Shown: piece by piece, positions 1 through 8,892 of the stretch
How the letters are laid out: each line of letters opens with the position of its first letter
How positions within the stretch are numbered: the first letter of the stretch is position 1
Assembly: GCF_000712135.1 (NCBI RefSeq)
Contig: NZ_JOOE01000001.1
Span: forward strand, 868,001-932,000
Length of the DNA stretch: 64,000 bases
Reading direction: 5' to 3'
Origin: Sphingomonas sp. UNC305MFCol5.2
Lineage (GTDB): Bacteria > Pseudomonadota > Alphaproteobacteria > Sphingomonadales > Sphingomonadaceae
Notes under the pieces: model-generated
Told to the model about the DNA's origin: nothing
The model's database searches: none
Seen by the model: only the letters and a program-made list of their open reading frames with translations
Made by a program: the position numbers and the translations under genes

Positions 1-1169
1 CGCGCCGCCTCCTCCATCGCCCAACGGCCGAGCGGGATGATCAGCCCCGATTCCTCGGCAACGGGAATGAACTCGTCAGGCGAGATCGCGACACCGTTCT
101 CGTTGGTCCAGCGCGCCAGCGCCTCGAACGAAGTGACCTTGCCTGAACCCAGGTCGCAGATCGGCTGATAGGCCAAAGTCATCTGGCCATTCTCGATCGC
201 GCGGCGCAGCTCGGTCTCGATGCTGAACTGCTCGCGGGCGATGTCGAACGCGCGTGTGTGATAGACTTCGGTCCGCCCGCTGGTCTTGGCGCGCTTCACC
301 GCGAATTGGGCGTGGCGGATCAGGTCCTCGGGTTCGCCCTTGTTGTCGGCACCCAATGCGATGCCGATCGAGCAATCGACGCGAATCTCGAAACTCGAAA
401 GCCTGAACGGCGTGGCGAGCGCCGCCTGGATGCGCTTGGCGACGTGCAGCGCGTCGCCTGGCCCGTCGTCGAGCAGCAGCAGCACGCCGAACTCGTCGCC
501 GCCCATGCGCGACAGGATGTCGCGGCTGCGCAGCGCGCCCTTGAGGCGGCGCGCGACCGAGATCAGCAGTTCGTCGCCGGCAAGGCCGCCCATGCAGGCA
601 TTGACCCGGCTGAAGCGATCGAGATTGACCACGAGCACCGCGAAACCCTCGCCATTGTCGGCGGTGATGAGCGTTTCGAGCTCGTCGCTGAAGCCGGCGC
701 GATTCGGCAGGCCGGTAAGGCTGTCGGTCGCCATCTCGCGGCGCAGGCTGTGCTCGGTCCGCAACTCTGAGGTCTGATCGACCAGCGTGACCAGGCAGCG
801 CGGCGTACGGCGGTGCCCGTCGTGGCGCGCGAAGAGGACGCGGAAATAGCGGCAATCCACTTCCTCGCCGAACTGCCATGCGATTTCGTGGCGAGCCTCG
901 TCCGATTCGAGGAAGTGGCGAAGCTGGGTGCCGAGCAGGCGGATCAGCGGCGATTCGCTGGCGACAGTGCCGAGCCCGGCCATGCGGAAGGGGCGATTGA
1001 GCGCGCTGAACTGGAACCTGCCGCCTTCGAGAGCGACCGTCACGGCCGGCACCGGCAGCAGGTCGAGCATCAGCCCGGTTTCGAGCAAGTCGTCGGCGCA
1101 CGCCAGCGCACCCTGGGGAGCAAGCTCCACAGGCACGGCCGAAACTGGCTTGAGCTTACCGAATCCCAT
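1..1169 (-). CDS. GGDEF-EAL c-di-GMP turnover protein, partial (C-terminus outside window)
   Basis: Putative diguanylate cyclase/phosphodiesterase, reading off the left edge of the window after 389 codons. Translating the minus strand from the ATG at 1169 gives an N-terminal sensor-like region of about 140 residues with no membrane segment. A GGDEF domain follows, with an intact GGDEF motif at residues 223-227 and the inhibitory RxxD site (R214-D217) five residues before it. An EAL domain then starts with YQPI (about 334) and EAL at 349-351. The visible residues suggest an active, feedback-inhibited cyclase; the EAL metal ligands beyond the edge cannot be judged. It lies 62 bases after parC on the same strand. 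The truncation is the window boundary, not a biological break. Confidence 0.93.
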   Translation of the reverse strand, partial: MGFGKLKPVSAVPVELAPQGALACADDLLETGLMLDLLPVPAVTVALEGGRFQFSALNRPFRMAGLGTVASESPLIRLLGTQLRHFLESDEARHEIAWQFGEEVDCRYFRVLFARHDGHRRTPRCLVTLVDQTSELRTEHSLRREMATDSLTGLPNRAGFSDELETLITADNGEGFAVLVVNLDRFSRVNACMGGLAGDELLISVARRLKGALRSRDILSRMGGDEFGVLLLLDDGPGDALHVAKRIQAALATPFRLSSFEIRVDCSIGIALGADNKGEPEDLIRHAQFAVKRAKTSGRTEVYHTRAFDIAREQFSIETELRRAIENGQMTLAYQPICDLGSGKVTSFEALARWTNENGVAISPDEFIPVAEESGLIIPLGRWAMEEAA

Positions 1170-1231
1170 CGCAAGCGGGGCTAACCGGAATTGGTTAAGG
1201 CCGGCTGAAGCGAAAGGCTTTTCGCGCGTAT

Positions 1232-3472
1232 CTAGAAGCGGTTGTCGCGCGGGAAGCCATTGGGCGCCATCCGCCCCGCCGCGCCGCGCGCTGCGCGCCA
1301 GGCCGACAGATCGGTCTCGCTGCGCGTACGGCCGCTGTCGCCGCCCATCGGCCAGCTCAGCCCCTCCTCCATGCGGAAGGTCTTGGCATCGGAGAGGCCG
1401 CCGTCGCGGTAGCGCTGGAGCTGCACGCCCTGCCCGCGCGCCAGCTCGGCGACCTCGGCCAGCGGGAAGACCAGCATCTTGCGATTGTCGCCGATCGCCG
1501 CGACCGCATCGTCGCCCGGCGCGATCGGGCGGACCAGCTTGAGCTGCGCGCCCGCCCGCGGCGTCACCACCTGCTTGCCCTTGCGCGTCTCGGCGACGAC
1601 GTCGGCGGCGTTGACCACGAAGCCGCGCCCGTCGGTCGCCGCCACCAGCAGCCTGGCCGACGCACTCGCCGGCAGCAGCGCGACGATCTGCCGCTCGCCG
1701 TCGAGATCGACCATCAGCCGCACCGGCTCGCCGAAGCCGCGCCCGCCGGGCAATTTGTCGCCGCCCAACGTGTAGAACCGGCCATTGTCGGTCGCGAGCA
1801 GCAATTTGTCGGTGGTCTGGGCATGGAAGGCGAAGAGCGGGCCGTCGCCTTCCTTGAACTTGAGCGTCTCCGCCGACGCCAGCTCGACATGCCCGCGCAT
1901 CGCCCGGATCCAGCCGCGCTGGGAGAGAATAACGGTGATCGGCTCGCGCTCGATCATCGCCTCGAGCGGGATCTCGCGCGTCGGGCCGGCCTCGCGAATC
2001 GCAGTGCGGCGCGCGCCCAGCGGCGTATCGAGCCCATAACGTTCGATCATCTTGCCGAGATCGCGCTTCATCCGGGTGCGCTGGCGCGCGTCGGACGAGA
2101 GCAGAAGCTCGAGCTCGGCCTGTTCCTTCTGCAGCGCCTCCTGCTCGCGGCGCAGTTCCATCTCCTCCAGCCGGCGCAGCGAGCGCAGCCGCATGTTGAG
2201 GATCGCCTCGGCCTGGCGGTCGGTGAGCTGGAACTCGGCCATCATCACCGGTTTGGGCTCATCCTCGGTACGGATGATCTCGATCACCCGATCGAGGTTG
2301 AGGAAGGCGATGATATAGCCGCCGACCAGTTCCAGCCGGTCGGCGATCTTGCTGAGGCGATGCTCGGAACGGCGGCGCAGCACCACGAACTGGTGCTCGA
2401 CCCAGGCGGCGATCGCCTCGTGCAGGCTCATCACCCGCGGCGTGCGATGCTTGTCGAGCACGTTGAGGTTGAGCGGCACGCGCACTTCGAGGTCGGAAAG
2501 CCGGTAGAGGCTCTCCATCAGCGTATCGGCATCGATGGTGCGGCTGCGCGGTTCCAGCACGATGCGGACATCGTCGGCCGATTCGTCGCGGACGTCGCCG
2601 AGGATCGGCAGCTTCTTCTCGTTGATGAGTTCGGCGATCCCCTCGATCAATTTGCCCTTCTGGACACCGTACGGGATCTCGGAGACGACGAGATGCCAGC
2701 CCCCGCCCTTCTCGACGACCTTCTCGATCTTCGCCCGCACCCGGAAGCTGCCGCGCCCGGTGGCATAGCTCTCGGCGATCGCCGCCGGGCTGTCGACGAC
2801 GACGCCGCCGGTCGGGAAATCCGGTCCGCTGACATGGTCGAGCACGTTGGCCTGCGGATTGTCGATCAGCGCGACCGCGGCGTTCATGATCTCGGCGGCA
2901 TTGTGCGGCGGGATGCTCGTCGCCATGCCCACCGCGATGCCCGCGGCGCCATTGGCCAGCAGATTGGGGAACAGCCCGGGGAACAGCTCGGGCTCTTCCT
3001 CCTCGCCATTATAGGTCAGGCGGAAATCGACCGAATTCTCGTCGAGCCCGGCCATCAGGTCGATCGCGACCTGGGTCAGCCGCGCCTCGGTGTAGCGATA
3101 GGCCGCGGCGTTATCGCCGTCGATATTGCCGAAATTGCCCTGCCCGTCGACCAGCGGATATCTGAGCGCGAAGGTCTGCGCGAGGCGAACCATCGCGTCA
3201 TAGACCGACTGATCGCCGTGCGGATGATATTTGCCGATCACGTCGCCGACGACGCGCGCGCACTTCTTGTAGCCACTCGCCGGATCGAGCTTCAGCAGCC
3301 GCATCGCCCAGAGGAGCCGGCGATGCACCGGCTTCAGTCCGTCGCGGACATCCGGCAGCGAGCGCGCAGTGATCGTCGACAGCGCATAGACCAGATAGCG
3401 CTCGGACAGCGCGCTATCGAAGGGGACGTCGGTGGGACCGGAGGGTTCGAGAATTTCGGTGTCGAGGCTCAT
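1232..3472 (-). CDS. parC: DNA topoisomerase IV subunit A
   Basis: ParC, the breakage-reunion subunit of topoisomerase IV, which decatenates daughter chromosomes together with ParE. The 746-residue protein has the type IIA topoisomerase N-terminus ([15 protein letters not shown] at about 38-52), the catalytic tyrosine in AAYRYTE (Y127), a long coiled region at about 380-470 and a short C-terminal beta-pinwheel domain. That length and short tail favour ParC over the longer GyrA. In the quinolone-resistance region the sequence is [10 protein letters not shown], so the position equivalent to E. coli ParC Ser80 is Gln88 and Glu84 is Asp92. ATG start at 3472. The preceding gene on this strand is the LysR regulator, which ends 67 bases upstream. 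Confidence 0.95.
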   Translation of the reverse strand: MSLDTEILEPSGPTDVPFDSALSERYLVYALSTITARSLPDVRDGLKPVHRRLLWAMRLLKLDPASGYKKCARVVGDVIGKYHPHGDQSVYDAMVRLAQTFALRYPLVDGQGNFGNIDGDNAAAYRYTEARLTQVAIDLMAGLDENSVDFRLTYNGEEEEPELFPGLFPNLLANGAAGIAVGMATSIPPHNAAEIMNAAVALIDNPQANVLDHVSGPDFPTGGVVVDSPAAIAESYATGRGSFRVRAKIEKVVEKGGGWHLVVSEIPYGVQKGKLIEGIAELINEKKLPILGDVRDESADDVRIVLEPRSRTIDADTLMESLYRLSDLEVRVPLNLNVLDKHRTPRVMSLHEAIAAWVEHQFVVLRRRSEHRLSKIADRLELVGGYIIAFLNLDRVIEIIRTEDEPKPVMMAEFQLTDRQAEAILNMRLRSLRRLEEMELRREQEALQKEQAELELLLSSDARQRTRMKRDLGKMIERYGLDTPLGARRTAIREAGPTREIPLEAMIEREPITVILSQRGWIRAMRGHVELASAETLKFKEGDGPLFAFHAQTTDKLLLATDNGRFYTLGGDKLPGGRGFGEPVRLMVDLDGERQIVALLPASASARLLVAATDGRGFVVNAADVVAETRKGKQVVTPRAGAQLKLVRPIAPGDDAVAAIGDNRKMLVFPLAEVAELARGQGVQLQRYRDGGLSDAKTFRMEEGLSWPMGGDSGRTRSETDLSAWRAARGAAGRMAPNGFPRDNRF

Positions 3473-3539
3473 CTCGACCCGGATAGCAGGGAGTGCCCCG
3501 CAAGGCCAAGCCGGTGTTCACAAGGCGTTCCCGTCAGCG

Positions 3540-4469
3540 TCAGCCCGTTTCCGGCGGAACGAACGTGCCGAGGATATCCTCGTGCGCCAACGCCGCGATC
3601 TCGGCGAGCAGCCAATCGCGAAAGGCCCGGACCTTGGGTAGATTGCGCTTGCTCTCGGCATACATCAGCCAGAAGCTGTTGCGGTAATAGGTGTGATGCG
3701 GGAGCGGCTGGACCAGCAGCCCCGCATCGATCGCCGGTTGCCACATCGGCGGACTGAGGATCGCGACGCCGCCCCCCGCGATCGCCGCGTTGCCGTCGAG
3801 CACCTGCGAATCGAACCGGATGCCGGACGCCTGCGCGCGATCGACGTCTTCGTCCAGTGCCCGGCAGAACCAGAGGTCCCACCAATCGTCCTCGGGCGAG
3901 ATTCGCGGCAAGCCCAGCAGATCGGCGGGGGCCTCGAGCGGCGGGTGCTTCGCGAGAAACGCCGGACTCGCCAGCGGCGCAACCGGCATCCGCATCAGAA
4001 AATGCGCGCATAGACCGGGCATCGGTCCCGGGGCGCCGCGGAGCGCGACATCGGCGTCGCCTGCATTGAGATCGACCATTTCGTCGCTCACGAGCAGCCG
4101 TACCGCCAGCCCGGGACGCGAAAGCTGGAACGAGCCCAGCCGTCCCGCCAGCCAGTTGGTGGCCAGGGTGCGCGGCGCCGCGACCGTCATCACGCTCTCG
4201 GACTCGATCCGCACCGAAGCGAAGGCATCGCCCAGCGTGTCGAACGCGCCGGTGATCTGCGGCGCGATCCGGCGGCCAAGGTCGCTGAGCACGACCGCAC
4301 GACCGCTGCGTGCGAACAGCGGTGCCCCCAGCCGCTCCTCGAGCAGCTTGATCTGATAGCTGACCGCGGCCTGCGTCATTCCGAGCTCCTCGGCGGCGCG
4401 CGTGAAATTGCCATGCCGAGCGGCGGCCTCGAAGACGCGCACGGCGGCGAGCGGGGGAATCTGGCGCAT
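3540..4469 (-). CDS. LysR-family transcriptional regulator (GcvA-like)
   Basis: LysR-type activator/repressor of 309 residues. The N-terminal winged helix-turn-helix starts at the chosen ATG (MRQIPPLAAVRVFEAAARHG), the form typical of GcvA-like regulators, with the recognition helix in MTQAAVSYQIKLLEERLG; a periplasmic-binding-like effector domain follows. The frame is open for another 35 codons upstream, but those residues do not resemble the family, so the start at 4469 is preferred. It is divergent from the UrcA-family gene at 4586, and a perfect T-N11-A dyad sits 10 bases in front of this start, suggesting autoregulation and possibly control of the divergent gene. The effector cannot be told from sequence. 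Confidence 0.9.
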   Translation of the reverse strand: MRQIPPLAAVRVFEAAARHGNFTRAAEELGMTQAAVSYQIKLLEERLGAPLFARSGRAVVLSDLGRRIAPQITGAFDTLGDAFASVRIESESVMTVAAPRTLATNWLAGRLGSFQLSRPGLAVRLLVSDEMVDLNAGDADVALRGAPGPMPGLCAHFLMRMPVAPLASPAFLAKHPPLEAPADLLGLPRISPEDDWWDLWFCRALDEDVDRAQASGIRFDSQVLDGNAAIAGGGVAILSPPMWQPAIDAGLLVQPLPHHTYYRNSFWLMYAESKRNLPKVRAFRDWLLAEIAALAHEDILGTFVPPETG

Positions 4470-4478
4470 GCCCAATTC

Positions 4479-4493
4479 ATAAGGCCAACTTAT
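4479..4493. promoter_or_regulatory. Candidate LysR-type operator (ATAAG-N5-CTTAT)
   Basis: Perfect 5-5-5 dyad ATAAG/CTTAT containing a T-N11-A core (T4480 to A4492), the classical LysR-type box, in the 116-base divergent region between the LysR gene and the UrcA-family gene. A second perfect dyad, CCAAC-N5-GTTGG, lies at 4503-4517. Placement beside a LysR start supports an operator; binding is inferred. Confidence 0.55.
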
Positions 4494-4585
4494 TTCTCGA
4501 GTCCAACGATTTGTTGGCGCCGCGGCCCTGCCGGGCGCACATGGACGGGGCTGCCGCAGACGGCACGAAACCAAGGATACGAGCC

Positions 4586-4915
4586 ATGAACGCCCTGATC
4601 GCCTTATCTCTTGCCGCTACCGCCGCGGCTTCCGCTTTGTCCGGTGCGGATGCACGATCGAGCCAGTCCGCGCCGGTTGTGCGGGTCGTGCATAGCGACC
4701 TCGACCTCGCCCGACCCGCGGATCGCCGGATCTTCGATCGCCGCCTCGACGCCGCGGTCGAGAAGGTATGCCCGCCGGCGAATTCGACCGGACAGCTCAT
4801 CAGGTCCACCGCGAGCCTGCGGTGCCACACAGACACCGCGGCGCGCGTCCAACTGCAGCGCCCCCGTGCGATCGCCCGCGCCAGTGCATCCACCGTTACC
4901 GCCGACTCCCGATAA
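4586..4915 (+). CDS. UrcA family protein
   Basis: Small secreted protein of 109 residues with an N-terminal hydrophobic signal sequence (MNALIALSLAATAAASALSG). The mature part has the UrcA pattern: a VVHSDLDL strand, a region rich in Arg and Asp (PADRRIFDRRLDAAVEKVC) and a second cysteine in LRCHTD, probably forming a disulfide. UrcA-family proteins are widespread in alphaproteobacteria and have no defined biochemical role. The ATG at 4586 is preferred over an upstream in-frame start at 4511 because the signal peptide begins there and AAGGA lies just upstream. The gene is followed directly by a strong terminator and is divergent from a LysR gene. Confidence 0.82.
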   Translation: MNALIALSLAATAAASALSGADARSSQSAPVVRVVHSDLDLARPADRRIFDRRLDAAVEKVCPPANSTGQLIRSTASLRCHTDTAARVQLQRPRAIARASASTVTADSR

Positions 4916-4934
4916 CCTCGCCGGCGGTTCCCTT

Positions 4935-4963
4935 GCGAGCGGCGCGCCGCCGCTCGCTTTTTT
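4935..4963 (+). terminator. Rho-independent terminator after the UrcA gene
   Basis: Perfect 10-bp GC stem (GCGAGCGGCG / CGCCGCTCGC) with a 3-base loop, followed by six T residues, 20 bases after the UrcA stop codon. Confidence 0.9.
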
Positions 4964-5021
4964 ACAAGCCTGACTGATGGTTAAGCGGAAATTTCGCTGC
5001 CATCGCCAAAGGAGAAGCATC

Positions 5022-5171
5022 ATGTCGAACGACTATGACAGCGCCGTCTGGGCCGATCAGCATCGCCATGTGAGTGTCGGCCTCGCGCAACTTTTCAAAG
5101 GAATCATGCACGCATTCAAGCGCCTGAACGCGATCGAATACGACGCTCCCTGGCGCTACATGCGCCCATGA
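5022..5171 (+). CDS. Small hypothetical protein (49 aa)
   Basis: Not recognised. A 49-residue protein preceded by an excellent ribosome-binding site (AAAGGAG, 5008-5014) at good spacing, which argues that it is expressed. The sequence is moderately acidic at the start (MSNDYDSAVWADQHRH), then amphipathic (LAQLFKGIMHAFKRLNAI), with no signal peptide or membrane segment. It lies between a terminator and a long hairpin, so it is probably a single-gene unit. An alternative upstream start at 4977 would add basic residues and lacks the ribosome-binding site. Confidence 0.6.
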   Translation: MSNDYDSAVWADQHRHVSVGLAQLFKGIMHAFKRLNAIEYDAPWRYMRP

Positions 5172-5202
5172 TTTCAGCTCCCCCGGCCCACAGACGCCTT
5201 CG

Positions 5203-5236
5203 CCACAATCTCGCCATAAATATGGCAAGATTGTGG
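5203..5236. repeat. Near-perfect 15-bp inverted repeat (hairpin)
   Basis: Arms 5203-5217 and 5222-5236 (CCACAATCTCGCCAT and its complement with a single mismatch) around a 4-base loop. It lies 31 bases after the small gene and immediately before a TTGACG (5238-5243) that could be a -35 element for the lipoprotein gene. There is no T-run, so an operator or mRNA-stability hairpin is at least as likely as a terminator. Confidence 0.6.
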
Positions 5237-5294
5237 CTTGACGTCTCTCCCAGTCATGTGATGTCATATCCTCCTCGTTGCAGGAGATATGCCC

Positions 5295-6209
5295 ATGCGC
5301 TTTATCACTCTCGTCGCCGCAACCGCGACGCTCGCCGCCTGCTCTGCCGAAACCTCTGATCCCGCCAAACCGGACTCGACCGTCACGGCATTCGCGCCAG
5401 GGGAAACCGCTCCGGCGGAGCGCGCGATGACCGACACTGTGGTCGCCGGCTCCGGCAACCCCGGCGCCGCGAAATCCGACACTCCGGCCAAAGTGCCGAT
5501 CACGATCCCCAAGCTCGCTTACGCCTATGCGCTCACCTATCTGCTGCCCGGCGACAAGATCGCTGCGACGCAGGACGCGCACCGCGACATGTGCGAGGAA
5601 ATGGGACCGGCACGGTGCCAGTTGCTCGGACTGGAGCGCGGCATCGGCGACGAGCAATCGAATCGGGCGACGCTCAAGCTCCGCGTCGCCACCTCCGAGG
5701 CCCGCCGCTTCCAGATACTCCTCGAACACGACGTCACCGAAGCCGGCGGTCGCACCGAGAATGCGAAGATCGCGACCGACGAAGTCTCGAAGCAGATCGT
5801 CGACACCGAGGCGCGGGTGCGTCAGCGCGAATTGCTCGTCGCGCGGCTCACCGAGATGTTGCGCAAGCGACAGGGCAAACCCGCCGACCTGCTCGAAGCC
5901 GAGCGCAGCGTCACCCAGGCACAGGAAGAGCTCGACCAGGCCAAAAGCTGGCTGGGCGAGCTGCAGGGTCGCGTCGCGATGTCGGAATTCGACATCCATT
6001 ACGGCGCGATCGCTCCCTCGGCGACGACCGAAGGCGTCGGTGCGCAGCTCGGCGAGGCAGTGCAGGGTTCGGGCGCGGTGTTCCTGATCGGGCTGCGTTT
6101 CGTCCTGTCGCTGGCGATCTATCTGCTGCCCTGGCTCCTCCTCATCGGCCTGCCGGTGCTGCTGATCCGCCAGTTCCGCAAGCCGCGGACGGCTGCCGTG
6201 GAAGGTTGA
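5295..6209 (+). CDS. DUF4349 domain-containing lipoprotein
   Basis: Predicted lipoprotein of 304 residues. The signal sequence ends in a lipobox (TLAAC, Cys16). A low-complexity linker follows, then the DUF4349 region (about 70-230), including a long heptad-like coiled coil ([18 protein letters not shown]... [19 protein letters not shown]), and a C-terminal membrane helix with a basic cytoplasmic tail ([22 protein letters not shown]). An ATG six bases upstream is also in frame, but the AGGAG at 5282-5286 is better spaced for 5295. DUF4349 proteins are envelope-associated and of unknown function; a lipid anchor plus a C-terminal helix would tether both ends of the coiled coil to membrane. Confidence 0.85.
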   Translation: MRFITLVAATATLAACSAETSDPAKPDSTVTAFAPGETAPAERAMTDTVVAGSGNPGAAKSDTPAKVPITIPKLAYAYALTYLLPGDKIAATQDAHRDMCEEMGPARCQLLGLERGIGDEQSNRATLKLRVATSEARRFQILLEHDVTEAGGRTENAKIATDEVSKQIVDTEARVRQRELLVARLTEMLRKRQGKPADLLEAERSVTQAQEELDQAKSWLGELQGRVAMSEFDIHYGAIAPSATTEGVGAQLGEAVQGSGAVFLIGLRFVLSLAIYLLPWLLLIGLPVLLIRQFRKPRTAAVEG

Positions 6210-6219
6210 CGCGCCACAG

Positions 6220-6278
6220 TCGCGCTTCGCCGGGGCCGATGTCCGCCGCTGGTACAACCGTTACTCGGCGAAGCGCGA
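6220..6278. repeat. 13-bp perfect inverted repeat with 33-base spacer
   Basis: Arms 6220-6232 (TCGCGCTTCGCCG) and 6266-6278 are exact reverse complements, in the 179-base gap between the DUF4349 gene and purC. Nothing else is recognisable in the gap. It could be a factor-dependent terminator or a stabilising hairpin. Confidence 0.6.
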
Positions 6279-6388
6279 TTGCACCGCAACACCGCATCCA
6301 GTATAGGCCCGAGCCTTCCAGAGCCCCGGCTGCCGTGCGGTCCTTTTCCGTGCCGCCGGGGCCACGCTTTTCAGGGGTAAGAGCCAAG

Positions 6389-7168
6389 ATGGCACGCCGC
6401 CGGCAGATCTACGAAGGCAAGGCAAAGATCCTCTACGAGGGTCCCGAGCCCGGCACGCTCATCCAGTATTTCAAGGACGACGCGACTGCGTTCAACGCGC
6501 AGAAAAAGGGCACGATCAACGGCAAGGGCGTGCTCAACAACCGCATTTCCGAGCACGTCTTCACCCTGCTCGGCGGAATCGGCATCCCCACGCACTTCAT
6601 TCGCCGTCTCAACATGCGCGAGCAGTTGATCCGCCAGGTCGAGATCGTCCCCATCGAAGTGGTGGTGCGCAACGTCGTCGCCGGCAGCCTCGCCAAGCGT
6701 CTCGGCATCGAGGAAGGCACGCCGCTGCCGCGCACGATCGTCGAATATTATTTCAAGGACGATGCGCTTGGCGATCCGATGGTCACCGACGAGCATATCC
6801 TCGCCTTCGGCTGGGCCGCGCAGGAAGAGCTGCACGACATGGCCGACATGGCGATCCGGGTGAACGACTTCCTCTCCGGGCTGTTCGCCGGGATCGGCAT
6901 CCGCCTCGTCGACTTCAAGCTCGAATTCGGCCGCATCTGGGACAATGACTATGCCCGGATCATCCTCGCCGACGAGATCAGCCCCGACGGCTGCCGCCTG
7001 TGGGACATCGCCACCAACGAGAAGCTCGACAAGGATCGCTTCCGCCGCGACCTGGGCGGCGAAGTCGAGGCCTATCAGGAAGTCGCGCGCCGGCTCGGCC
7101 TGTTTCCGGAGGGTGCGGAATCGGCGGTGCTCGATCTCGAGAGCCACCGCAAGCGCCGGGGCAAGTAA
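6389..7168 (+). CDS. purC: Phosphoribosylaminoimidazole-succinocarboxamide synthase
   Basis: SAICAR synthetase, which joins CAIR and aspartate with ATP in de novo purine synthesis. The 259-residue protein is of usual length, starts with [15 protein letters not shown] (ATP-binding glycine-rich strand) and carries the family signatures [26 protein letters not shown] and [14 protein letters not shown]. The frame is open far upstream, but the family N-terminus fixes the ATG at 6389. It heads a run purC-purS-purQ with 54 bases to purS and then an overlap. purL, the partner of purS and purQ, is not in the window. Confidence 0.97.
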   Translation: MARRRQIYEGKAKILYEGPEPGTLIQYFKDDATAFNAQKKGTINGKGVLNNRISEHVFTLLGGIGIPTHFIRRLNMREQLIRQVEIVPIEVVVRNVVAGSLAKRLGIEEGTPLPRTIVEYYFKDDALGDPMVTDEHILAFGWAAQEELHDMADMAIRVNDFLSGLFAGIGIRLVDFKLEFGRIWDNDYARIILADEISPDGCRLWDIATNEKLDKDRFRRDLGGEVEAYQEVARRLGLFPEGAESAVLDLESHRKRRGK

Positions 7169-7222
7169 GCTCCGCAAGCTTTCGGGTTGCAGCACGGCGC
7201 GTGGGAGGCCATAGGCGCGGCC

Positions 7223-7453
7223 ATGAAGCTCCGCATCATCGTGACGCTCAAGAACGGCGTCCTCGACCCCCAGGGCAAAGCCATCCAGCACGCGCTCGGC
7301 GGCCTCGGTTTCAATGGCGTCGACGACGTCCGCGCGGGCAAGATCTTCGAGCTCGAAGTCGCCGACGACACCAGCGACCAGGCGATCGACGAGATGTGCC
7401 GCAAGCTGCTCGCCAACACCGTAATCGAGAATTATCGGGTCGAACGGGCATGA
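7223..7453 (+). CDS. purS: Phosphoribosylformylglycinamidine synthase subunit PurS
   Basis: Small structural subunit (76 residues) of the three-part FGAM synthase (PurS, PurQ, small PurL). It has the usual short alpha/beta form: [20 protein letters not shown], then [11 protein letters not shown] and a C-terminal helix ending [10 protein letters not shown]. PurS bridges PurL and PurQ and helps ammonia channelling. ATG at 7223; the stop overlaps the purQ start by four bases (ATGA), so the two are translationally coupled. Confidence 0.96.
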   Translation: MKLRIIVTLKNGVLDPQGKAIQHALGGLGFNGVDDVRAGKIFELEVADDTSDQAIDEMCRKLLANTVIENYRVERA

Positions 7454-8115
7454 AGACCGCGGTCATCGTCTTTCCCGGCTCCAACTGCGATCGCGACATC
7501 GCGACTGCGCTGGAAGACGTGACCGGGACCGCCCCGCACATGGTGTGGCACGGCGAGAGCGAACTTCCTTCGGGCATCGGCCTGATCGCTTTGCCCGGCG
7601 GCTTCTCCTATGGCGATTACCTGCGCTGCGGCGCGATCGCGGCGCGCTCGCCGGTGGTCCGCGCCGTGGTCGAGGCCGCCGAGCGCGGCGTACCGGTGAT
7701 CGGCATCTGCAACGGCTTCCAGGTCCTCACCGAAACCGGGCTGCTCCCCGGCGCGCTGATGCGCAATTCGGGGCTCAACTTCGTCTGCCGCAACGTCGCG
7801 CTGACGGTGGACAACAGCCAGTCGATCTTCACCAGCGGCTATCAGAGCGGCGAGACGATCACCGTCCCCGTGGCGCATCACGACGGCAATTACTTCGCCG
7901 ACGCCGAGACGCTCGACCGGATCGAAGGCGAGGGCCGCGTCGCCTTCCGCTATGCCGAGGACGTCAACGGCTCGGCGCGCAACATCGCCGGGCTGCTCAA
8001 CAAGAGCGGCAACGTGCTCGGCATGATGCCCCACCCCGAGCGCCGCATCGAAGCCGCGCACGGCGGCACCGATGGCCGCCGGCTGTTCGAGGGACTGCTC
8101 GAAGCAGTCGCCTGA
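7450..8115 (+). CDS. purQ: Phosphoribosylformylglycinamidine synthase subunit PurQ (glutaminase)
   Basis: Class I glutamine amidotransferase subunit (221 residues) that supplies ammonia from glutamine for FGAR to FGAM. The nucleophile is Cys87 in GICNGFQVL, and the catalytic His lies in MMPHPERR. The N-terminus ([21 protein letters not shown]) is diagnostic of PurQ. Its start overlaps the purS stop. The next gene is on the opposite strand, so purQ closes this purine operon. Confidence 0.97.
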   Translation: MKTAVIVFPGSNCDRDIATALEDVTGTAPHMVWHGESELPSGIGLIALPGGFSYGDYLRCGAIAARSPVVRAVVEAAERGVPVIGICNGFQVLTETGLLPGALMRNSGLNFVCRNVALTVDNSQSIFTSGYQSGETITVPVAHHDGNYFADAETLDRIEGEGRVAFRYAEDVNGSARNIAGLLNKSGNVLGMMPHPERRIEAAHGGTDGRRLFEGLLEAVA

Positions 8116-8142
8116 ACGCCGGCGACCCCGCACCGGACAATA

Positions 8143-8790
8143 TCAGGCGGGTGTCGGGGCGTTGATCGCCAGTTGCGCGGCGAAAGCGCGGCCATAAGCC
8201 GGACGGGCTTCGCCACGCGCGACATAAGCGGCGAGGTTCGGATATTCGTCGAGGATGCCCGACATTCTCAATCGGAGCAGCACCGATACCATCATCAGGT
8301 CGCCCGCGCTGAACGCACCGTCGAGCCAATCTGCGTCGCCCAAGCGCGTGGCCAGCGGTTCCAGCCGGGCGCGGATACGGTCCATGACCAATGGCAGCCT
8401 TTCCTCGCTCCAGGGCTTGTCGCCTTCTGCGAATCTGGCCGTCTGGAGGTCGAGGATCGGCGGCTCTATCGTGTTGACTGCGGCAAACATCCACATGATG
8501 GCGCGCGCCCGGGCGTTCGTCTCCTCGGGCAGCAGGCCCGTGGACCGCTCCGCGATGTGGAAGACAATCGCGCCGGTCTCGAACAGCGTGAGGTCGCCTT
8601 CCTCATAGGTGGGAATCTGGCCGAACGGATGGAGCGCGAGATGCGCGGGCGCCTTCATCCCGGCGAACGAAACCAGGCGAACCTCGTACGGCTGGCCGGC
8701 TTCCTCGAGCGCCCAGCGCACCCGCGTGTCGCGCGCCAGTCCCTTGCCCCCGTCAGGCGATCGTTCAAAAGCGGTGATGGTGATGGTCAT
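8143..8790 (-). CDS. Glutathione S-transferase family protein
   Basis: Cytosolic GST-fold protein of 215 residues. The thioredoxin-like N-terminal domain has the cis-Pro region (PFGQIPTYEEGDLTLFETGAIVFHIAE) with the glutathione-contacting E-T pair. The all-helical C-terminal domain carries the N-capping motif in WLDGAFSAGDLMMVSVLLRL. The ATG at 8790 follows AGGAGAG and matches the domain start; an in-frame ATG 39 bases upstream adds only a basic extension. The gene converges with purQ, leaving 27 bases between them. Substrate is unknown. Confidence 0.9.
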   Translation of the reverse strand: MTITITAFERSPDGGKGLARDTRVRWALEEAGQPYEVRLVSFAGMKAPAHLALHPFGQIPTYEEGDLTLFETGAIVFHIAERSTGLLPEETNARARAIMWMFAAVNTIEPPILDLQTARFAEGDKPWSEERLPLVMDRIRARLEPLATRLGDADWLDGAFSAGDLMMVSVLLRLRMSGILDEYPNLAAYVARGEARPAYGRAFAAQLAINAPTPA

Positions 8791-8892
8791 ATGCCCTCTC
8801 CTTGCTCGTCCCATTGGCTTTGGTGCCACAGGAGACGACGAAGGAGAGAGCCGGAAATCGACAGGCTCTTCGAAATATATTGACGAAGCCGC

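Noticed and set aside
76..1101. 341-codon open frame on the minus strand, very Arg-rich
   Set aside because: It is out of frame with the GGDEF-EAL gene that covers the same DNA; only the GGDEF-EAL frame shows domain motifs.
1823..3757. 644-codon open frame opposite parC
   Set aside because: Antisense shadow caused by high GC at third positions; low-complexity His/Arg/Glu-rich translation with no family features.
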